A stretch of 64,000 bases of DNA from Straminergon stramineum. Lineage: Eukaryota > Streptophyta > Bryopsida > Hypnales > Calliergonaceae. Both the position numbers and the translations under genes were made by a program. Location of the stretch: positions 25,735,001 through 25,799,000 of the forward strand of contig OY987265.1 in assembly GCA_963920665.1 (NCBI GenBank). The letters are read 5' to 3'. The notes under the pieces are model-generated. The model made no database searches and was not told the DNA's origin. It saw only the letters and a program-made list of their open reading frames with translations. Below are positions 10,928 to 23,104 of the stretch, one piece after another (within the stretch, counting starts at the first letter, position 1; each line of letters begins with the position of its first letter).

Positions 10928-11318
10928 GTCTCTCATGGATGTTTTTCGTTGGGAGTGTGGCTGACGTGCTTTGCAGCAATCCAAAGCAGGTGGGCCAAAG
11001 TTCCAAGCCACCAATCATCATTCCGGGAAGCATCTTCCCCCGGATAACGCAGTGGATATGGCGACCAGCCATTGAGCTTCGCCATAGCCATCCCCATCCC
11101 GATCCCGATCGGTCAATCCCGATCCCGATCCCGATCGCCGCTTTCACTTCTTCTTCTCCTTTTAACTTACTTCGTCTTCTCCGTCACACTCCTCGCTAGT
11201 CTCTCTCTCTGTCTGTCTGTCTGTCTGTCCGTCCGTCCCTAGCTCAATGCTCTGAACCATCGCTGCGTACAGCTAAGTCCAGTCACTGCACCAACAAAAG
11301 CGGAACTTCCAATTTGCG
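10928..11318 (+). promoter_or_regulatory. psbP: psbP promoter and 5' leader
   Basis: Candidate elements: TGACGTGC at 10962-10969 (ACGT core, G-box-like), CCAAT at 11011-11015, and GGATAAC near 11042, which holds the GATAA I-box core seen in light-responsive photosynthesis genes. A (CCCGAT)n tract lies at 11098-11137, then a long pyrimidine patch with (CT)n and (CTGT)n at about 11200-11239, typical of plant core promoters and leaders. No TATA box is evident. The elements are read by eye and their function is inferred. Confidence 0.55.
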
Positions 11319-12692
11319 ATGGCGTGCACCGCAGCTGCTGCTGTGTCGTCCGGGCTCTCCTCCTTGGCCTCCTCGAAGAGCGGTCTCAATGGCGTCGCCG
11401 TCGCCAAGCCCCGCGTCGTCTCGGTGGCTGCTCGCCAGGGCTTCGCCGTGCGCGCGTCGGCGTCGGGATCCGAGAGCGAGGCGGTGAGCCGTCGTGTGGC
11501 GCTGGCTTTGGTTGCTGGCGCGGTTGCGGCTGGCGTTAAGACTGCGCCTGCCAATGCTGCTTATGGCGAGAGCGGTGAGTGCATTGGAATTCGATCATGG
11601 ATTGCTTTGAAAACAATTTATTGTTGTTCTGAAAATTGTAATACTGTTCTACTGATTTTTTACCGAATTTTTTTAGTGACGATCGGTTATGCGTCGTTTG
11701 ATTGTGGCTGGTGTTTGGCGTGATTTTAGTTTTTTGAAGAGTGTTGTGCTGTTGTTTGATGAATTACACTAGTTTTATTGATCTTTTGACACGTTGTTTA
11801 ATTTTGTTTTTGAAGTTTTATGAATCTTTATGTATGTTAAGGGAGATGTTTGTGATGATATTGATGGGATCGCTTGTGGCAGCTAACGTATTCGGTACTC
11901 CCAAGCAGCAGTCGGGGTACACACCTTTCGCTGGCAGTGGCTTCTCCGTTGAAATTCCCTCCAAGTGGAACCCGAGCAAGGAGAAGGAGTTTCCCGGCAC
12001 CGTTTTGAGATACGAGGATAACTTCGATCCCGCGACGAATTTGTGCGTGTCCATCACCCCGGCTGCCAAGGGTTCCATCACCGATTACGGGTCACCAGAG
12101 AAGTTTATGGAGGAGGTAGGCTGCATTTTTAATATCCCTGATCGTTGTACTGTTTTCTATTGGAATCTCAACACTCCGTCTGTCGACTTTTGTGGCATAC
12201 CAACTTTTTTCACATGTTACAATCGATGAAGCTGCCACTTTTTTCACGTTAGTGTCCAAGCAGCCATGGCAATTGACTTTTTTGGATATAGCTATAGTCA
12301 CTTAAAATGCATTTGGTTTACATACTACCTTGATGACATCTTGATTTGACTGTTTTAATTGCGGTGAATATGTGCAGGTTTCGTTCCTTCTCGGGAAGCA
12401 GAGCTACAATGGAAAGACTCAGTCCGAGGGAGGATTCTTGACCAACGCCGTTTCCACGGCTTCGATCATGGATGCCTCCGCAGTGACGGCAAACGGCAGA
12501 CCCTATTACAAGCTCAGCGTGCTCACCCGTAGTGCTGATGGAACTGAAGGAGGCAAGCATCACTTATTCGCTGCCACAGTGAAGGATGGTAAATTGTTCT
12601 TGTTCAAGGCCCAGGCCGGTGACAAGAGATGGTTCAAGGGTGTGAAGAAGCTCATGGAGGGATCGTGGAACTCATTCGCTGTGTCTGCTTAG
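11319..12692 (+). CDS. psbP: PsbP, 23-kDa subunit of the photosystem II oxygen-evolving complex (OEE2 precursor)
   Basis: Three exons, 11319-11574, 11883-12115 and 12378-12692, with GT-AG introns of phase 1 and phase 0, give 267 residues; plant PsbP precursors are usually about 260. Residues 1 to about 45 are an Ala/Ser/Arg-rich plastid transit peptide. A twin-arginine thylakoid signal follows ([18 protein letters not shown] at 58-59) and ends ANA|AYGES, so cleavage after residue 80 leaves a 187-residue lumenal protein. The mature part carries family hallmarks: [66 protein letters not shown], and AGDKRWFKG. PsbP binds PSII on the lumen side and retains the calcium and chloride needed by the manganese cluster. 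The Tat route fits the known import of PsbP. The ATG context GCGATGGCG is favourable. All key segments are present and the gene looks intact. Confidence 0.97.
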
Positions 12693-13400
12693 ACCGGGTC
12701 GTTTTTCACTGTTGTAGCATGATCAATATTGTCAATATACCTGTTTTACCACTTCCCTGAACCATATAACTCGAGAATTATGTGGTTTTATGTTTTGTAG
12801 CTGCTTGGACCCTCTTGTACATCAATTTTTTTGAAATTGGTATGCAATTGGAAGCAGGGGGATGCCTTGGCTGTTCTGTGACAGTCATCACCCTGGACTG
12901 AATTTATTTGCCGATATTTCCTCGTTCGCCTCTGTGCAGGCGAGTAGTAAATTTGAAGTTAATTAGATACTTTGAGCGTGGTCTTTTTTTTCAGTCTGAG
13001 ATGCTATTATCGGGTTATATGTGTGTCTGACGCATGGCTGATTTCGCAATTTTCTAATTCAACTGTGTTGCATTTTGAAGAGAGATCTTTTGGATTTTGC
13101 TGATGGTTTGAATTGCAATTTCTTATCAATGGACCATTCCGTTTTTGAAGAATTTGAGACATTTGTATTCTTAATTTGGTTATTTTCTTTGCTCTGTTTA
13201 TAATGATTCTCGTGTTCATCCTTTACGTATTTATGTTCAAGAGTCATCAGGTGATCATCTGCACCAGCTCTACAAGGGCTTGGTTCACAATATAGGCCCG
13301 TCATTGTTTGTCACGACACACGGAATATAAGAACAATTTCTTGATGATTTGTGCAATGAAATTATATAGTTTGTGAGCTAGAAATCATTCCTTCTTACTA
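12693..13400 (+). other. 3' untranslated and downstream region of psbP
   Basis: About 250-600 bp of T-rich, gene-like sequence follows the psbP stop (TAG 12690-12692). No single polyadenylation signal can be chosen with confidence. The short open frames on the minus strand at 13.0-13.3 kb are not supported. Confidence 0.45.
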
Positions 13401-14320
13401 AACTGATCAAGTACTCTGTCTCAATACGTGTAGCTCGAAAATTCGGATCTATTCAACTCTTGGACGCTGTGGCTACGGAATACAATTTGCCCGCCAACAT
13501 GTACAGCAACTTGACTTTCAGGCGACTTGACTTCTATTTCTGGGAATTTCAGGTTTAGTGCGCACAATCGCAGACCTCGAAATCGCTGATCGTAGGCACC
13601 CGCTGGTGTACCGTTTTCCCTTGCACGTTTGCGTGGGGCAGACAGGTTTTAGGGTTTCAGAGGTCTACCCCCGAGGAGCACAGCCGTGCACTCTCGGAAG
13701 TAGCGGAAGATGAGGCAGCGAAGGTGGAGCTTGTTCGGAAGCACCGCACACTCTGGGACCTGACATTTGCATCCAATTTCAACTCGCGAATCCAACCTTG
13801 AAGTAGAATGGTGGCCCAGTTCACGATGAGCCCCAGAGTCTCGTCTGCATGATAGCATTGGGACCCTCGGAGAACCTGCAAATTAAACAATCACGTCAAA
13901 ATTACGTCTTCTACTCGGGACTCCCCTGATTTGGGGTTCTGACTCAGGCTCACCCCCTGATTTGAAATTCCGAATTTAGGTGTCAATTTTGAGTTCCGAA
14001 CTTCGGTTCTGATGTCGGGTTCGGAATTCAGTTTTTGAATTTGGGTTTAGAATTAAGGTTTCCGAATTCGAGTTCTGACTGTGGGCATTAAATTTAGGTC
14101 TCGGTTTCGGGGTTGCGTGTTGGAACTTCGATTCCGATTGAGCGAGAGGCACATAGATCTGAGTTGAATGAAAGCGAATGTCAAGAGAAAGGAAGAAGAT
14201 CACAACAGCAAGAACAACTACCCCACCCTCGCGTCAACCGAGGCCCGGCATACGGAATTGCGATATCGTTTCCCGAAATGGGCGGGCAAATGGGCTAACT
14301 TGTAGGCACTACACTTGAAA
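13401..14320 (-). other. GC-balanced island, possible minus-strand transcript
   Basis: This island has ordinary base composition, unlike the surrounding AT-rich DNA. On the minus strand a T-rich tract ending TTTAATTTGCAG lies just before 13878. It could be an acceptor followed by a frame of about 73 residues to a stop near 13660 (it includes HADETLGLIVNWATILLQGW). I do not recognise the product, and an ATG-led upstream exon could not be fixed. The interval 13925-14140 holds degenerate short repeats of GGGTTCGGAATT-like words. It could be a small gene, a non-coding transcript or a fragment. Confidence 0.25.
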
Positions 14321-14427
14321 TTCCTGGAAAGCCAATGGCTAAAAGTCAGGTTAGCTGTATTTCCACCCCTTGTATGCTAGTGGGCAAATTGTATCCATAC
14401 ATGACCACTAATTGTTTGAAGGTTGAT

Positions 14428-14605
14428 AGAGAATCATTCTTTGTAGGACAAAAGTGTATATGTGTATTCTTGGAATTATGTACGAAAAGGGGAGGTCCTA
14501 ACAAGTAGTTTGACCTCCAATGAGTGCTCTTTAGGGGTTTTAAGCAAATGATTCATATGGTATGTAAAAGGATGATTTCCATGTCTAGCTCGTCTAGCCG
14601 TGGTT
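14428..14605 (+). mobile_element. Fragment of TTAA-element family A
   Basis: Matches the body of the intact copy at 22875-23100: TTGTAGGACAAAAGTG, TTCTTGGAATT, GTAGTTTGACCTCCAATGA, then AAAAGGATGATTTCC. Both ends are degraded and no TTAA target site is left. See the intact copy for the family description. Confidence 0.6.
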
Positions 14606-15899
14606 GAAATCCTATTTCCAATAAATTTGAAGATCCATAAAATTCTAATAGATTATCATATGTATTCATGGATTTTTTAATGTAGAATCAAATCATACTT
14701 TAGCGGGATTTTTTTCATCAATATTTTTTTGCAAATTTTATCAATCAATTTAACCCCAGAAGATCCAAATGATGGTCATTGAATGCCCAATTGAAAATTC
14801 AAGTAGGTTCCTAAGTAGGCAATTTGAATGGAATTTTTTGAAATTTTAACAAAAGTTGTGAACATATACCACCTTGTTGGGTTTATAGTTTTTTTCTAAT
14901 GAAGTGTTGGGATCAAACCCTTTGTTGCCGAAAGTTATTGGGATAACTCTAGCAATTCACAAAAAGTCATCTTTTACTTTTGAAATTTTGCAAGCATGTA
15001 TCTAACACAATGTAGGATTCAATAATTCAATTGTCCCAAAAAAATGTAGTGCAAAGATCTCACTCTAGGAGGAATTTAAGTTTGCTAACCCTATTAGACA
15101 TCATTGGAAATTATCATTCTTCTAACTTTAAACGCTACAATCTTAAAATCTAGAGGGTCAAAAATAGTGAAATTTTTCCACACATTCCTATTGTAGTCTA
15201 GTTTACTTTTACACACTTTAATTTTTTTTTAAATCATTTTTTTGATTGTCCAAAAGGTGATAGTTTTTTTATCATTTCTACTAAAAAATTATCGTAAACT
15301 CATAGTAATTGATGGCATGAGTAATTCAATATAGACCCTTTCCCAACCTCTTTTGTCTAAAGATCTTGGACTTTTGTCCATAATGGATATGCTTCCTTGA
15401 CTCATAGAAATATCACTAGAATTGTGAACAAAGGTTATATTATAGACAACCTATTAAACACTGAAAGGCCAGAGGATGCTTTGGAAGAGGAAAAGTGTAA
15501 AACTATCAATTCTTGATGCATTGTCCAAAAATCCAAAATTATTTTTTTATAAGAATTTAAACCCCAAAAAAGTGTATTAAACAAGTATGGTAATGTGTGG
15601 AAAAAAATTTAGCCCGTTTGACCGTATGGATTGAAAGATTATAATTTTTGAAGTGACATATAAAACTTTTTTCATTCATGCAAAATAGGGTCAACAAATT
15701 TTGAGCCCTTTTGGAGTAAAATTTTTATTCTACACACAAATTTTGGATTTTTATCATTCATAAGTATATGATGTTAGATTCATTTATGAAAATTTCAAAA
15801 ACTCTAAATCACCCTACAATGCAAGGAGGTTAAGTCAAATGGCAATATAATACACTCATCATTTTTTGATGATTTCTAGTGCAATGAAAAATTCATTTA
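14606..15899. other. AT-rich repeat-derived spacer
   Basis: No gene seen. TTAACCCCAGAAG near 14749 resembles the left end of a TTAA element without a recognisable partner. Part of 15560-15720 resembles the family B body (GGATTGAAAGATTATAA near 15630). It is probably decayed TTAA-type elements. Confidence 0.35.
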
Positions 15900-16375
15900 T
15901 TTAAAGTCCAAAAGGTGAAAAGTTAGAGACATATATTTTTAATCTGTGGAAAAAATTTCAAGAACTTTGACTTCATTGATTGCAAGATAATAGGGCTTGA
16001 ACTATTAGACGAAAATATTTTTTCTTGAGACCACCTTAATGTAGCTAACAAATCTTGAGTCCTCTAAGATTGTGATTTGAAAACTAAATTTTATTTTTTT
16101 TTGTGAAATTGTATACCTTATTTTATTACTTATATACATGCCAAATTTCAAAAGTTGGTGAGCGATTTTGCAAAAGATGCCCCAATTGCCCATATTGCCA
16201 AAAAAGTTTAAGGCAACATAACTTTTGATTTCAACACCCAATCAAAAAAATTATGTTCCTACTAAGGGGACACATGTTCACACCTTGTGTCAAAATTTTG
16301 TAAATATGTAACCAAACTTGACTTCATAGGTGCCTACCCAGATTTTCATTGTCCAATCAATAGACCAATAGTTTT
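15900..16375 (+). mobile_element. Degenerate copy of TTAA-element family B
   Basis: Collinear with 49011-49587: TTTCAAGAACTTTGA, GATTGCAAGATAAT, then GGCAACATAACTTTTGATTT, CACATGTTCACACCTTGTGT, and GACTTCATAGGTGCCTACCC-type text. The terminal TTAA sites are not preserved. A minus-strand frame here resembles one in the 49.3-kb copy only because both lie in the same repeat; it is not evidence of a gene. Confidence 0.65.
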
Positions 16376-16512
16376 TAAAGGTAAATTTATAGCTTCATTT
16401 AATTTTATTGCAATTTGTAGTCATATTCAAAATTTTACTAAAACTTTTTCTTAAAATCAACAAGTTATTTTATAAAGCCTAATAAGATTATTCTCATTAC
16501 TCCCCATGACTA

Positions 16513-16729
16513 CACTAAAAATTGTATTTAGTGTCACCTATACTAACTACTTGCTCAAGGCTATAACTTTCTATTATAGATGAATATTTTTACTAAGAGC
16601 ATAGATATCAATACTATTTAAAGAAGATAATCTCTTTAAATATAATTGTTAAAAATATTTATCAAGAATAAAAATTTATAGCATTTTTAAATCACTTAGA
16701 GTAGGTGACATTAAATACAATTTTTAGTG
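16513..16729. mobile_element. Hairpin MITE flanked by TA
   Basis: The ends are CACTAAAAATTGTATTTAGT and its reverse complement, about 26 bp with one mismatch, flanked by TA on both sides (16511-16512 and 16730-16731). The interior is also partly self-complementary. The ends read CACTA...TAGTG, but a TA duplication would point to a mariner-type element, so the superfamily is uncertain. Length is 217 bp, non-coding. Confidence 0.8.
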
Positions 16730-16731
16730 TA

Positions 16732-19700
16732 GTTCTACCAAATTTTCTATTGATCACTCTTATACACTCTTGAATAATTCAAATATTAGCCATAGTTTCT
16801 AAATGAATATGTCCTCATTCTAAACAAGGAGTCACACTATGAGAGGCTTTGTCCATGTAGCACTTGCTTGGTTTTCTTATACCATTCTACTCAAAGTGAG
16901 TCACAATAGCTTTTGTCAATTCAAAGTCTCATCCGCTTCATTCTATAGCCAATAAGATTTGTGATACATGGATGATTGTTCATTGGTATTCCACCATTGA
17001 GTGGAAGAAGAAATTTCATTCACAATGGCAAAGTCAATCTCTATTTTGAAATTATTTTAGATGATTTGTGTTTTGGAAGAAATATATATTACATTTGAGT
17101 GATAGAGAAAAAGGGAATTTACAGTAGCCTACCTAAAGTTGTGAAATTATGGTAATTTTTACCCAAAAAATCTTCAAAATTCATTCAAATAGTAATTTGG
17201 ATCAATTAGTGATTGAATTTACAAAAATTAGTTTTCTTTTCTTCACTTTTTAATCAATTGATGTATATTTCAATTGAGGAATTACCCCTCATGTGATTGA
17301 ATTTTTTGGCTTTTTTTTTCATGAATTAAAAATGCATAGAATAAAGTTTTATGTAAATATATAACTAGAATTTTTTTCATTTATATAATTATAATTCTTT
17401 GCAATGCCACTATTTTTTGCTCTTTTCCAATTATTGAAGGTTTAAGAGATAATTCTAGTATTCTACAACAATTATTGCCAACACGTTGCTCCATATTATA
17501 CTATGAAGTGAATACAGTGTGAAGTATATATAATGTGGAGATCAAGGCTTTCTTTCCATTTTTTATAAAGTGTCAAAGTGATGATATAAAATGTTGTAGT
17601 AGTGCTCCAAATTTTAGCATTCATCTACATATTAAATATGTATAGAAAATATCACATGAGTACATATCACATGTCCATAATTTTGTTTTCATCCATAATC
17701 TAGGGATTTCATCCAAGATTTTTTTTAAAACAAACTTTTTTGGCAAAAAACTTCTCAAGTTGTTGTCATTTTTTAGTGTTGTAGTTTAATGATTTGCTCA
17801 CAAACTTCAGCATTTGAGATGAGGTTGAATATTAACTAGACTAAAACCACTATTTTTTACAAGACTATAGACACAATAAGCATAGGAAGGAATGTTATGA
17901 ATACTCAAAATGTATGTCACAAAGCAAATTTCAAGGAAATGATTAAATCAGGTGATGATTTTTAGCCACTCAATGTCAATATTTTACCAATTAAATGATG
18001 GAATCACAAATTCGTACATCATTCAACAACTTCAACCTAAAATTTACAAGTCTATTTTTCATTTTTTTCAAGTGAACACTATAATGTGAAAAAGTTGTAA
18101 GTCAAAGTTCAAAAACAAAAAACCTAGGGAGATTCATTAGTTTGAAGTAGTTTCAAGTGAAACTTTGCACATTAAATAGTATAAGGGCACAGAACACTTA
18201 TTTAATGAGTTCCTATGTTTTTAACATAAACTACAAAATGTATTCTTCAATTAAACCTCTTTCTATTTGAAATATTTAATCTAATGTATTTTCTGAAATT
18301 TAAAAGTTCAAAAATTTTGAATGCATACTATTATTGACATTTAAGGACTAAAAGTTGGTTTCTCTTATTTCCATAGTTGTAAAGATGAGAATGAAAATTT
18401 TTAGGGCAAGGCTAAAATCACATTATTGGAATACTTTAAGACATTCTTGTTAATCAACACAAATTTCCTATGACCTTTTTTTACAATAAAAATCTAAAAC
18501 CATTTAAATACTTGGAATCAAAGCATTTCTTCAAGCCTAATTTAATTTAGAGTGGCAAAGAAAGAGACAGAATGATCATTTCAAAAAAATTGTATTTTAA
18601 GTACTCTTAAGTACATTTGGAATCCTCCCATTGACCCTCAGAAAATTTATGATGCTACAAGACATTGATCATTCAAAATAAAATTCATTGTGCCAAAGAT
18701 TATTAGTTATAAAAATAGTTTTTATCAAAAAAAAATTTCTAAAACCTAAACAAGAAAAAATTATTAGTACCCTCCCATTCGCCTCGAGAAGACCCATGCT
18801 GTTAGAGGACATTGATCAACCAATATTCTATACAAACTTATTTCCATCTCCATTCATCTTTCACATCAATTGGGTTCATCATTTCCATAATGTATACTTC
18901 TAATATTTTAGACAACATTGAAAATTATAATTTTCATTTGAGTTCTACATAATATCTATATTCTACATAAAATCCATGGTAATAGGTACAAGATACCTAT
19001 GGTAATAGGTCCATAGCAATAGGTTCTCAAATTTACTTGAAATAGTAAATTTGGACCAAATTTTTTTCAATGGAATCTATTTTTAGAAATATTATTAAAT
19101 TTTTTAGTGCTTCAAATTTCTAAGCTCAACACTTACATAATCCCTGCTCAAGGCTCGTAGGCTCATGCTCATACACTCACAAAATAGCACCACTAACCCC
19201 TTAAGGACTAGGTGTACAAATTTTGAACAATAGATGAATGCAAATACATTCTAATCACACAAAAATGCATTTTTATTTCCATAACTAAGAAATTCTTGTG
19301 TTAGTTCTTTAAAATTTGTACGATATAAACACTAGGCACTTTTTTTGCAAAATATTATATAGTTCAATAGGTATTGGTAGGTTAAGCTTCAAAAAGTAAC
19401 CTTTTTAGTCCAAAAAATGATCCTTCAAAAACAACTTTAATAAAGAAGTAAAATGAAAATCTTCAAACATCACTATAAGTAAAACTTATTATTTTGAACT
19501 TCAAAAAAAGAATTCTTGTGAAAATCACAAATATTCAATCTACAATCAATTTCAGAAGATATTTTCAATTTATGGCTCAAATTTTATTGAAAGAAATTGG
19601 TTTGTGTACTAGTGATCTAACCATATATTGATATGATCTGTAAATTATATTTTACAACTATTCTCAGTTGTATTCTATTATACATCTATACAATATTGGA

Positions 19701-19739
19701 AATCTAAACTATCCTTAGTCCTCAAGGGAGGGGTGCTAT
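16732..19739. other. AT-rich gene-free spacer
   Basis: About 3 kb of AT-rich sequence with no supported gene. Around 18960-19200 are phrases shared with repeat family F (GGTAATAGGTACAAG, GGCTCATGCTCATACACTCA), so part of it is degraded MITE sequence. Nothing else stands out. Confidence 0.4.
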
Positions 19740-19965
19740 TATGTTAGCTAAAGAACATGAGCTTATGAGCCTGGAAGATTATACACCTATAACATAGGTG
19801 TCTACATTATAGTAACCTTACATGGTAATAGTAAAATTATGTTTTAGGTACTTATATTATAGGTGTTTATATTATAAGTACCTTCAATGGTTGTAGGATA
19901 TCTACTTATATATATGCTCAAGGATCACATGCTTGCATTTTCATGCTTATACACTAGTATTGTTT
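19740..19965. mobile_element. Repeat family F MITE, copy 1 (diverged)
   Basis: Begins near GTTAGCTAAAGAACATGAGC and ends near CATGCTTATACACTAGTAT, roughly inverted. The body has TATTATAGGTGTTTATATTA and ACCTTCAATGGTTGTAGG-like text shared with the copies at 29.1 and 32.6 kb. The boundaries are approximate. Confidence 0.5.
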
Positions 19966-20132
19966 GTCCTCAAGGAATTAATGATCATGCAATTCTTTTT
20001 TTTACTCTTCAATTGCAATCTAGGTCAATGATAGATTTTTTGGGGTTTCAAATTCATCCACCATTACTCTAAAATCTAAGTTAATTAATAATGGATTTTT
20101 TGGGTTCCAAAATCCCTCCAACTCCACGAGTT

Positions 20133-20693
20133 TGTTTGTTTTTCATTTATTTTAGGTAGTGCAAAAAGTGATCATCATTGGAGTGATGAAGCTATTTACA
20201 CCTATGGAAATGAATGAAACCTTGAAATATATTGACAAAAATTTATTTATTCTTCCCAAAGTGTGTACATTCATCCAAAATAGAGTGATGTTGTCCCAAG
20301 ATTTGATAGCATTTTCACCCCTGAAAAAGGAAGAATTTCTCGCCAAATATATCCTATAAAAAAAATTTGTATCCCTTTTTAGCAAAAATTCACTCCAAGA
20401 AAACAACCTTGAACTATGGGATTTTTTAGTAATTTTCTCACTCAAAAGCAATGAATTTTTTTCATTGGGAACATTTGGCAAAATATTCTTTTTAGTGGAT
20501 AAAATTGCTAATTTGCTATCCAATTTTGGAATAGTATTGCTCTATTTTGGATGAATGCACACCAATTTGGATGAATAAATGAAATTTCATCCATATGTTG
20601 CAAGTTTCATCCATTTTCCATGGATGTAAATAGCTTCATCCTTCCGGTGATTTTCGCTTTCTACCCTCCTTAAAATAAATGAAAAAAAAAAGA
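20133..20693. repeat. Foldback element with about 250-bp arms
   Basis: The left arm starts TTTTTCATTTATTTTA at 20140. The right arm ends with its reverse complement near 20690. Inside, GATGAAGCTATTTACACC pairs with the 3' part carrying GGATGTAAATAGCTTCATCC, and CATTCATCCAAAATAGAG pairs with CTCTATTTTGGATGAATG. Identity between arms is about 80-85 percent by eye, with a short loop near 20400. The frames on both strands reflect the inverted repeat. No gene is called. Confidence 0.8.
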
Positions 20694-20795
20694 AACCCTG
20701 CCCTGACCTCCACCACTGCAGGGATTAGTCAAAGAGACACAGCTGCATTGACTTGAGTTTTGCATGTCAATGGGTAAGATAAGAAAAATGTACTA

Positions 20796-20970
20796 CAATA
20801 GAACCTCCCTAAATCAATACTCTCTAATTATGTCAGACTGAATTGATTGTTGGTCCCAACTTAACAATATGAACTATATATGAAGATCATGCCCCTCAGT
20901 AACGCAATAACCTCCCTAATCTAATGTGTCAGACCAGTCCTAATCTTATTGGTTTAGAGAGGTTCTACTG
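20796..20970. mobile_element. Emigrant-like (pogo/mariner) MITE
   Basis: The ends are CAATAGAACCTCCCTAAAT and the reverse complement of CAGTAGAACCTCTCTAAAC, flanked by TA on both sides (20794-20795 and 20971-20972). CAGTAGAACCTCT-type ends with TA duplications are the signature of the plant Emigrant/pogo MITE group. Length is 175 bp, non-coding. Confidence 0.88.
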
Positions 20971-20972
20971 TA

Positions 20973-22870
20973 GTTCTTTGCTTTGGGTGACTGATTTTAA
21001 TTAACCTATTACACAATTTTTTTGCACTCCCACATGTTGCACAGTATCATATGGTATGCTGAAATCCTCCCCCCCAATAATAGCCCAATTAGCTGCATCA
21101 GTCTTTACATGGAAATTCTGTCCCAGGATAGAATGAGCACTAGTAAGCATGTGAACTTGATTAGTATGGAAAAGTCCACAGTCAAAGGAAAAAATAAAAA
21201 AATTAAAGAGCTCATAGTGGGGATGCATTGAAAGAAATGTACACCCAATAGAAATTGTCCATGTGTTTCAAGAAAAAGATATTTAAAAAAAAAATGCATA
21301 CCATACCTTAGCTTACATGCATTTCTCCTTAACAACTGAAGGATGGGAATCCAGATTGTCCTACATTTGTGTAAAATAGACCTATTCCCAACAGACTCTT
21401 CATTCATCATGGTCACTCGACCAGAGTTATGGTAGAATCACCCATGACCAGCCAGGTCCCCATGGTCAATACATAAGTAATGAGAAATTCAACAGAGAGA
21501 TGAGATGACTGATAAGTAACCATTAGTTTCTTGGTTTCCCTCTATCTTCTAGCCATCACTGTTATGACTTATGACACATGTGCTTTGTTTTGAGAGCCAA
21601 ATTAATCTTTAGATGAGCAGTGATGGAAGAATCTATGTATTGGGGATGGAAGCAGGCTAACTTGTGACTTCTAAAATTTTTAACAATTTTAATTTAAGGA
21701 AAAAAATTGTGAACATTTCACAACATCCATCATTTCTATCTCTCTATATGGCAAAAAAAATTAACAATGCCTTCTATTACTCCAGATCATGCACAAAATG
21801 CTTAAGTGGTTGATAACGGGTGGTTTTACTATATTCTTCTTCTTGTAAAATAGACCTCTGTACAAAACATGACCTATTTCCGCATCTAGTGTTTGCACTC
21901 AACTTGGGTGGCAATGACCCAAACCAGCCAAGTTGGTTGGACTATGGGACACCCCCATTCCATTCTTCTTTGAGTTTGAATGTCACTACAGTATAATAGT
22001 TATCAACAAATATTTTGCTCTAGCTATAAGCCTGTAGCAAAAACAAATTGTTCCAAATTTTGTTGTAAATTGCTAGAAATTGTATAATTGTACTTGAATC
22101 AAACTTTTTAGAAGTTTGATTGAGCAGTTGTAGGAGGTCACGCTGACCTCAAGAAAAGCCACCGTTTCATGGAGTGCAGTGAGGAAATCATGCAGCTACC
22201 TTGCTGCAAGTCTACTCTTGCAGTCCGTTACAATAGTATCTTATCAACCATTTTGAAATCACTGGAACCTGCCACATTTGACAATACAAATATATCTTGG
22301 AAAATTATTATTATTATTATTATTATTATTACAAGATAGCAACAACACTTGTCTAAGATATTGGCAGGCGACCGCCTCCCTCGATCACACAACCCTCCAG
22401 AGTCCTTCATTCATTACCTTACCTTACCTCACCTCCAACCAAAAATACCCAAACTGGAGCACCCAAAATAGCAAATTGCAGTGCCAGTATCGTAGTAGTA
22501 GTACTTGCAAACCAGGCAGCTGATCTCAGTCATTCCAGTTTTTATATTTTAAAATATTAAATCAAAACTGATAACTTAGAATTGTTCAATGCCTCCCCAA
22601 TCTCCGCAACATGCGCAGCACACAATTGCAATGCCAATGACACTTACAAAAGGACACAACTCAAATTCAAAGGACACAACTTGCAAGCAAGCAAGCAAGC
22701 AAACAATCAAACAAACAAACAAACCAGCTTCACCTGACACACAGCTTCAGCTACGTTACCAAACTAGGAAATCAGCACAGTCAACTGAATCCAACATGCA
22801 ATCCAAAAACATTCGGTTGCTCTCCTTCTAAAGCTGCAGTGAGCAAAGACTTCGCAGCTCCTTGCCACTG
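20973..22870. other. Intergenic island of ordinary composition
   Basis: Less AT-rich than the flanks, with few homopolymer runs, and no coding exon that I can support. It contains (ATT)n at 22304-22330 and (AAGC)n/(AAAC)n near 22682-22722. It could hold an unannotated non-coding transcript. I see no known microRNA sequence. Confidence 0.35.
22304..22330. repeat. (ATT)9 microsatellite
   Basis: About nine uninterrupted copies of the trinucleotide ATT. Confidence 0.95.
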
Positions 22871-22874
22871 TTAA

Positions 22875-23100
22875 CCCTTAAACATTGACACGGACATTTT
22901 GTGTCCGATGGATGACAAAGAATCTTCCTATGGAGGACAAAACTGCAATTGTTCATCCTTGGAATTTTGAGGGAAAAGTGGTAGGTCTTCTACAGTAGTA
23001 TGACTTCCAATGAATTTTTTTAGATTTTATAAAGTAGATGATGTCACATGGTTCTGAAAGGGAGTATATTTCCACGGTCTCGAGCCCGACGTTTTAAGGG
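22875..23100. mobile_element. TTAA-element family A, intact copy (piggyBac-like MITE)
   Basis: 226 bp flanked by TTAA at 22871-22874 and 23101-23104. The ends are CCCTTAAAC and GTTTTAAGGG, so the inverted repeat is short, about 8-9 bp. The body includes GTCCGATGGATGACAAAGAA, CAATTGTTCATCCTTGGAAT, and GTAGATGATGTCACATGGTT. A TTAA duplication next to CCC-starting ends is the signature of piggyBac-type transposition; the superfamily assignment is inference. It does not code for protein. Two further copies at 47.4 and 48.9 kb carry insertions. Confidence 0.82.
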
Positions 23101-23104
23101 TTAA

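Noticed and set aside
16005..16241. Minus-strand frame resembling one at 49279-49515, suggesting a conserved small protein
   Set aside because: Both lie at the same place in copies of TTAA family B. The peptide similarity follows from repeat homology, with no evidence of coding constraint.
20152..20523. 123-codon minus-strand frame
   Set aside because: It falls inside the foldback at 20133-20693 and has a complementary frame on the + strand. It is AT-rich, low-information sequence with no homology that I recognise.
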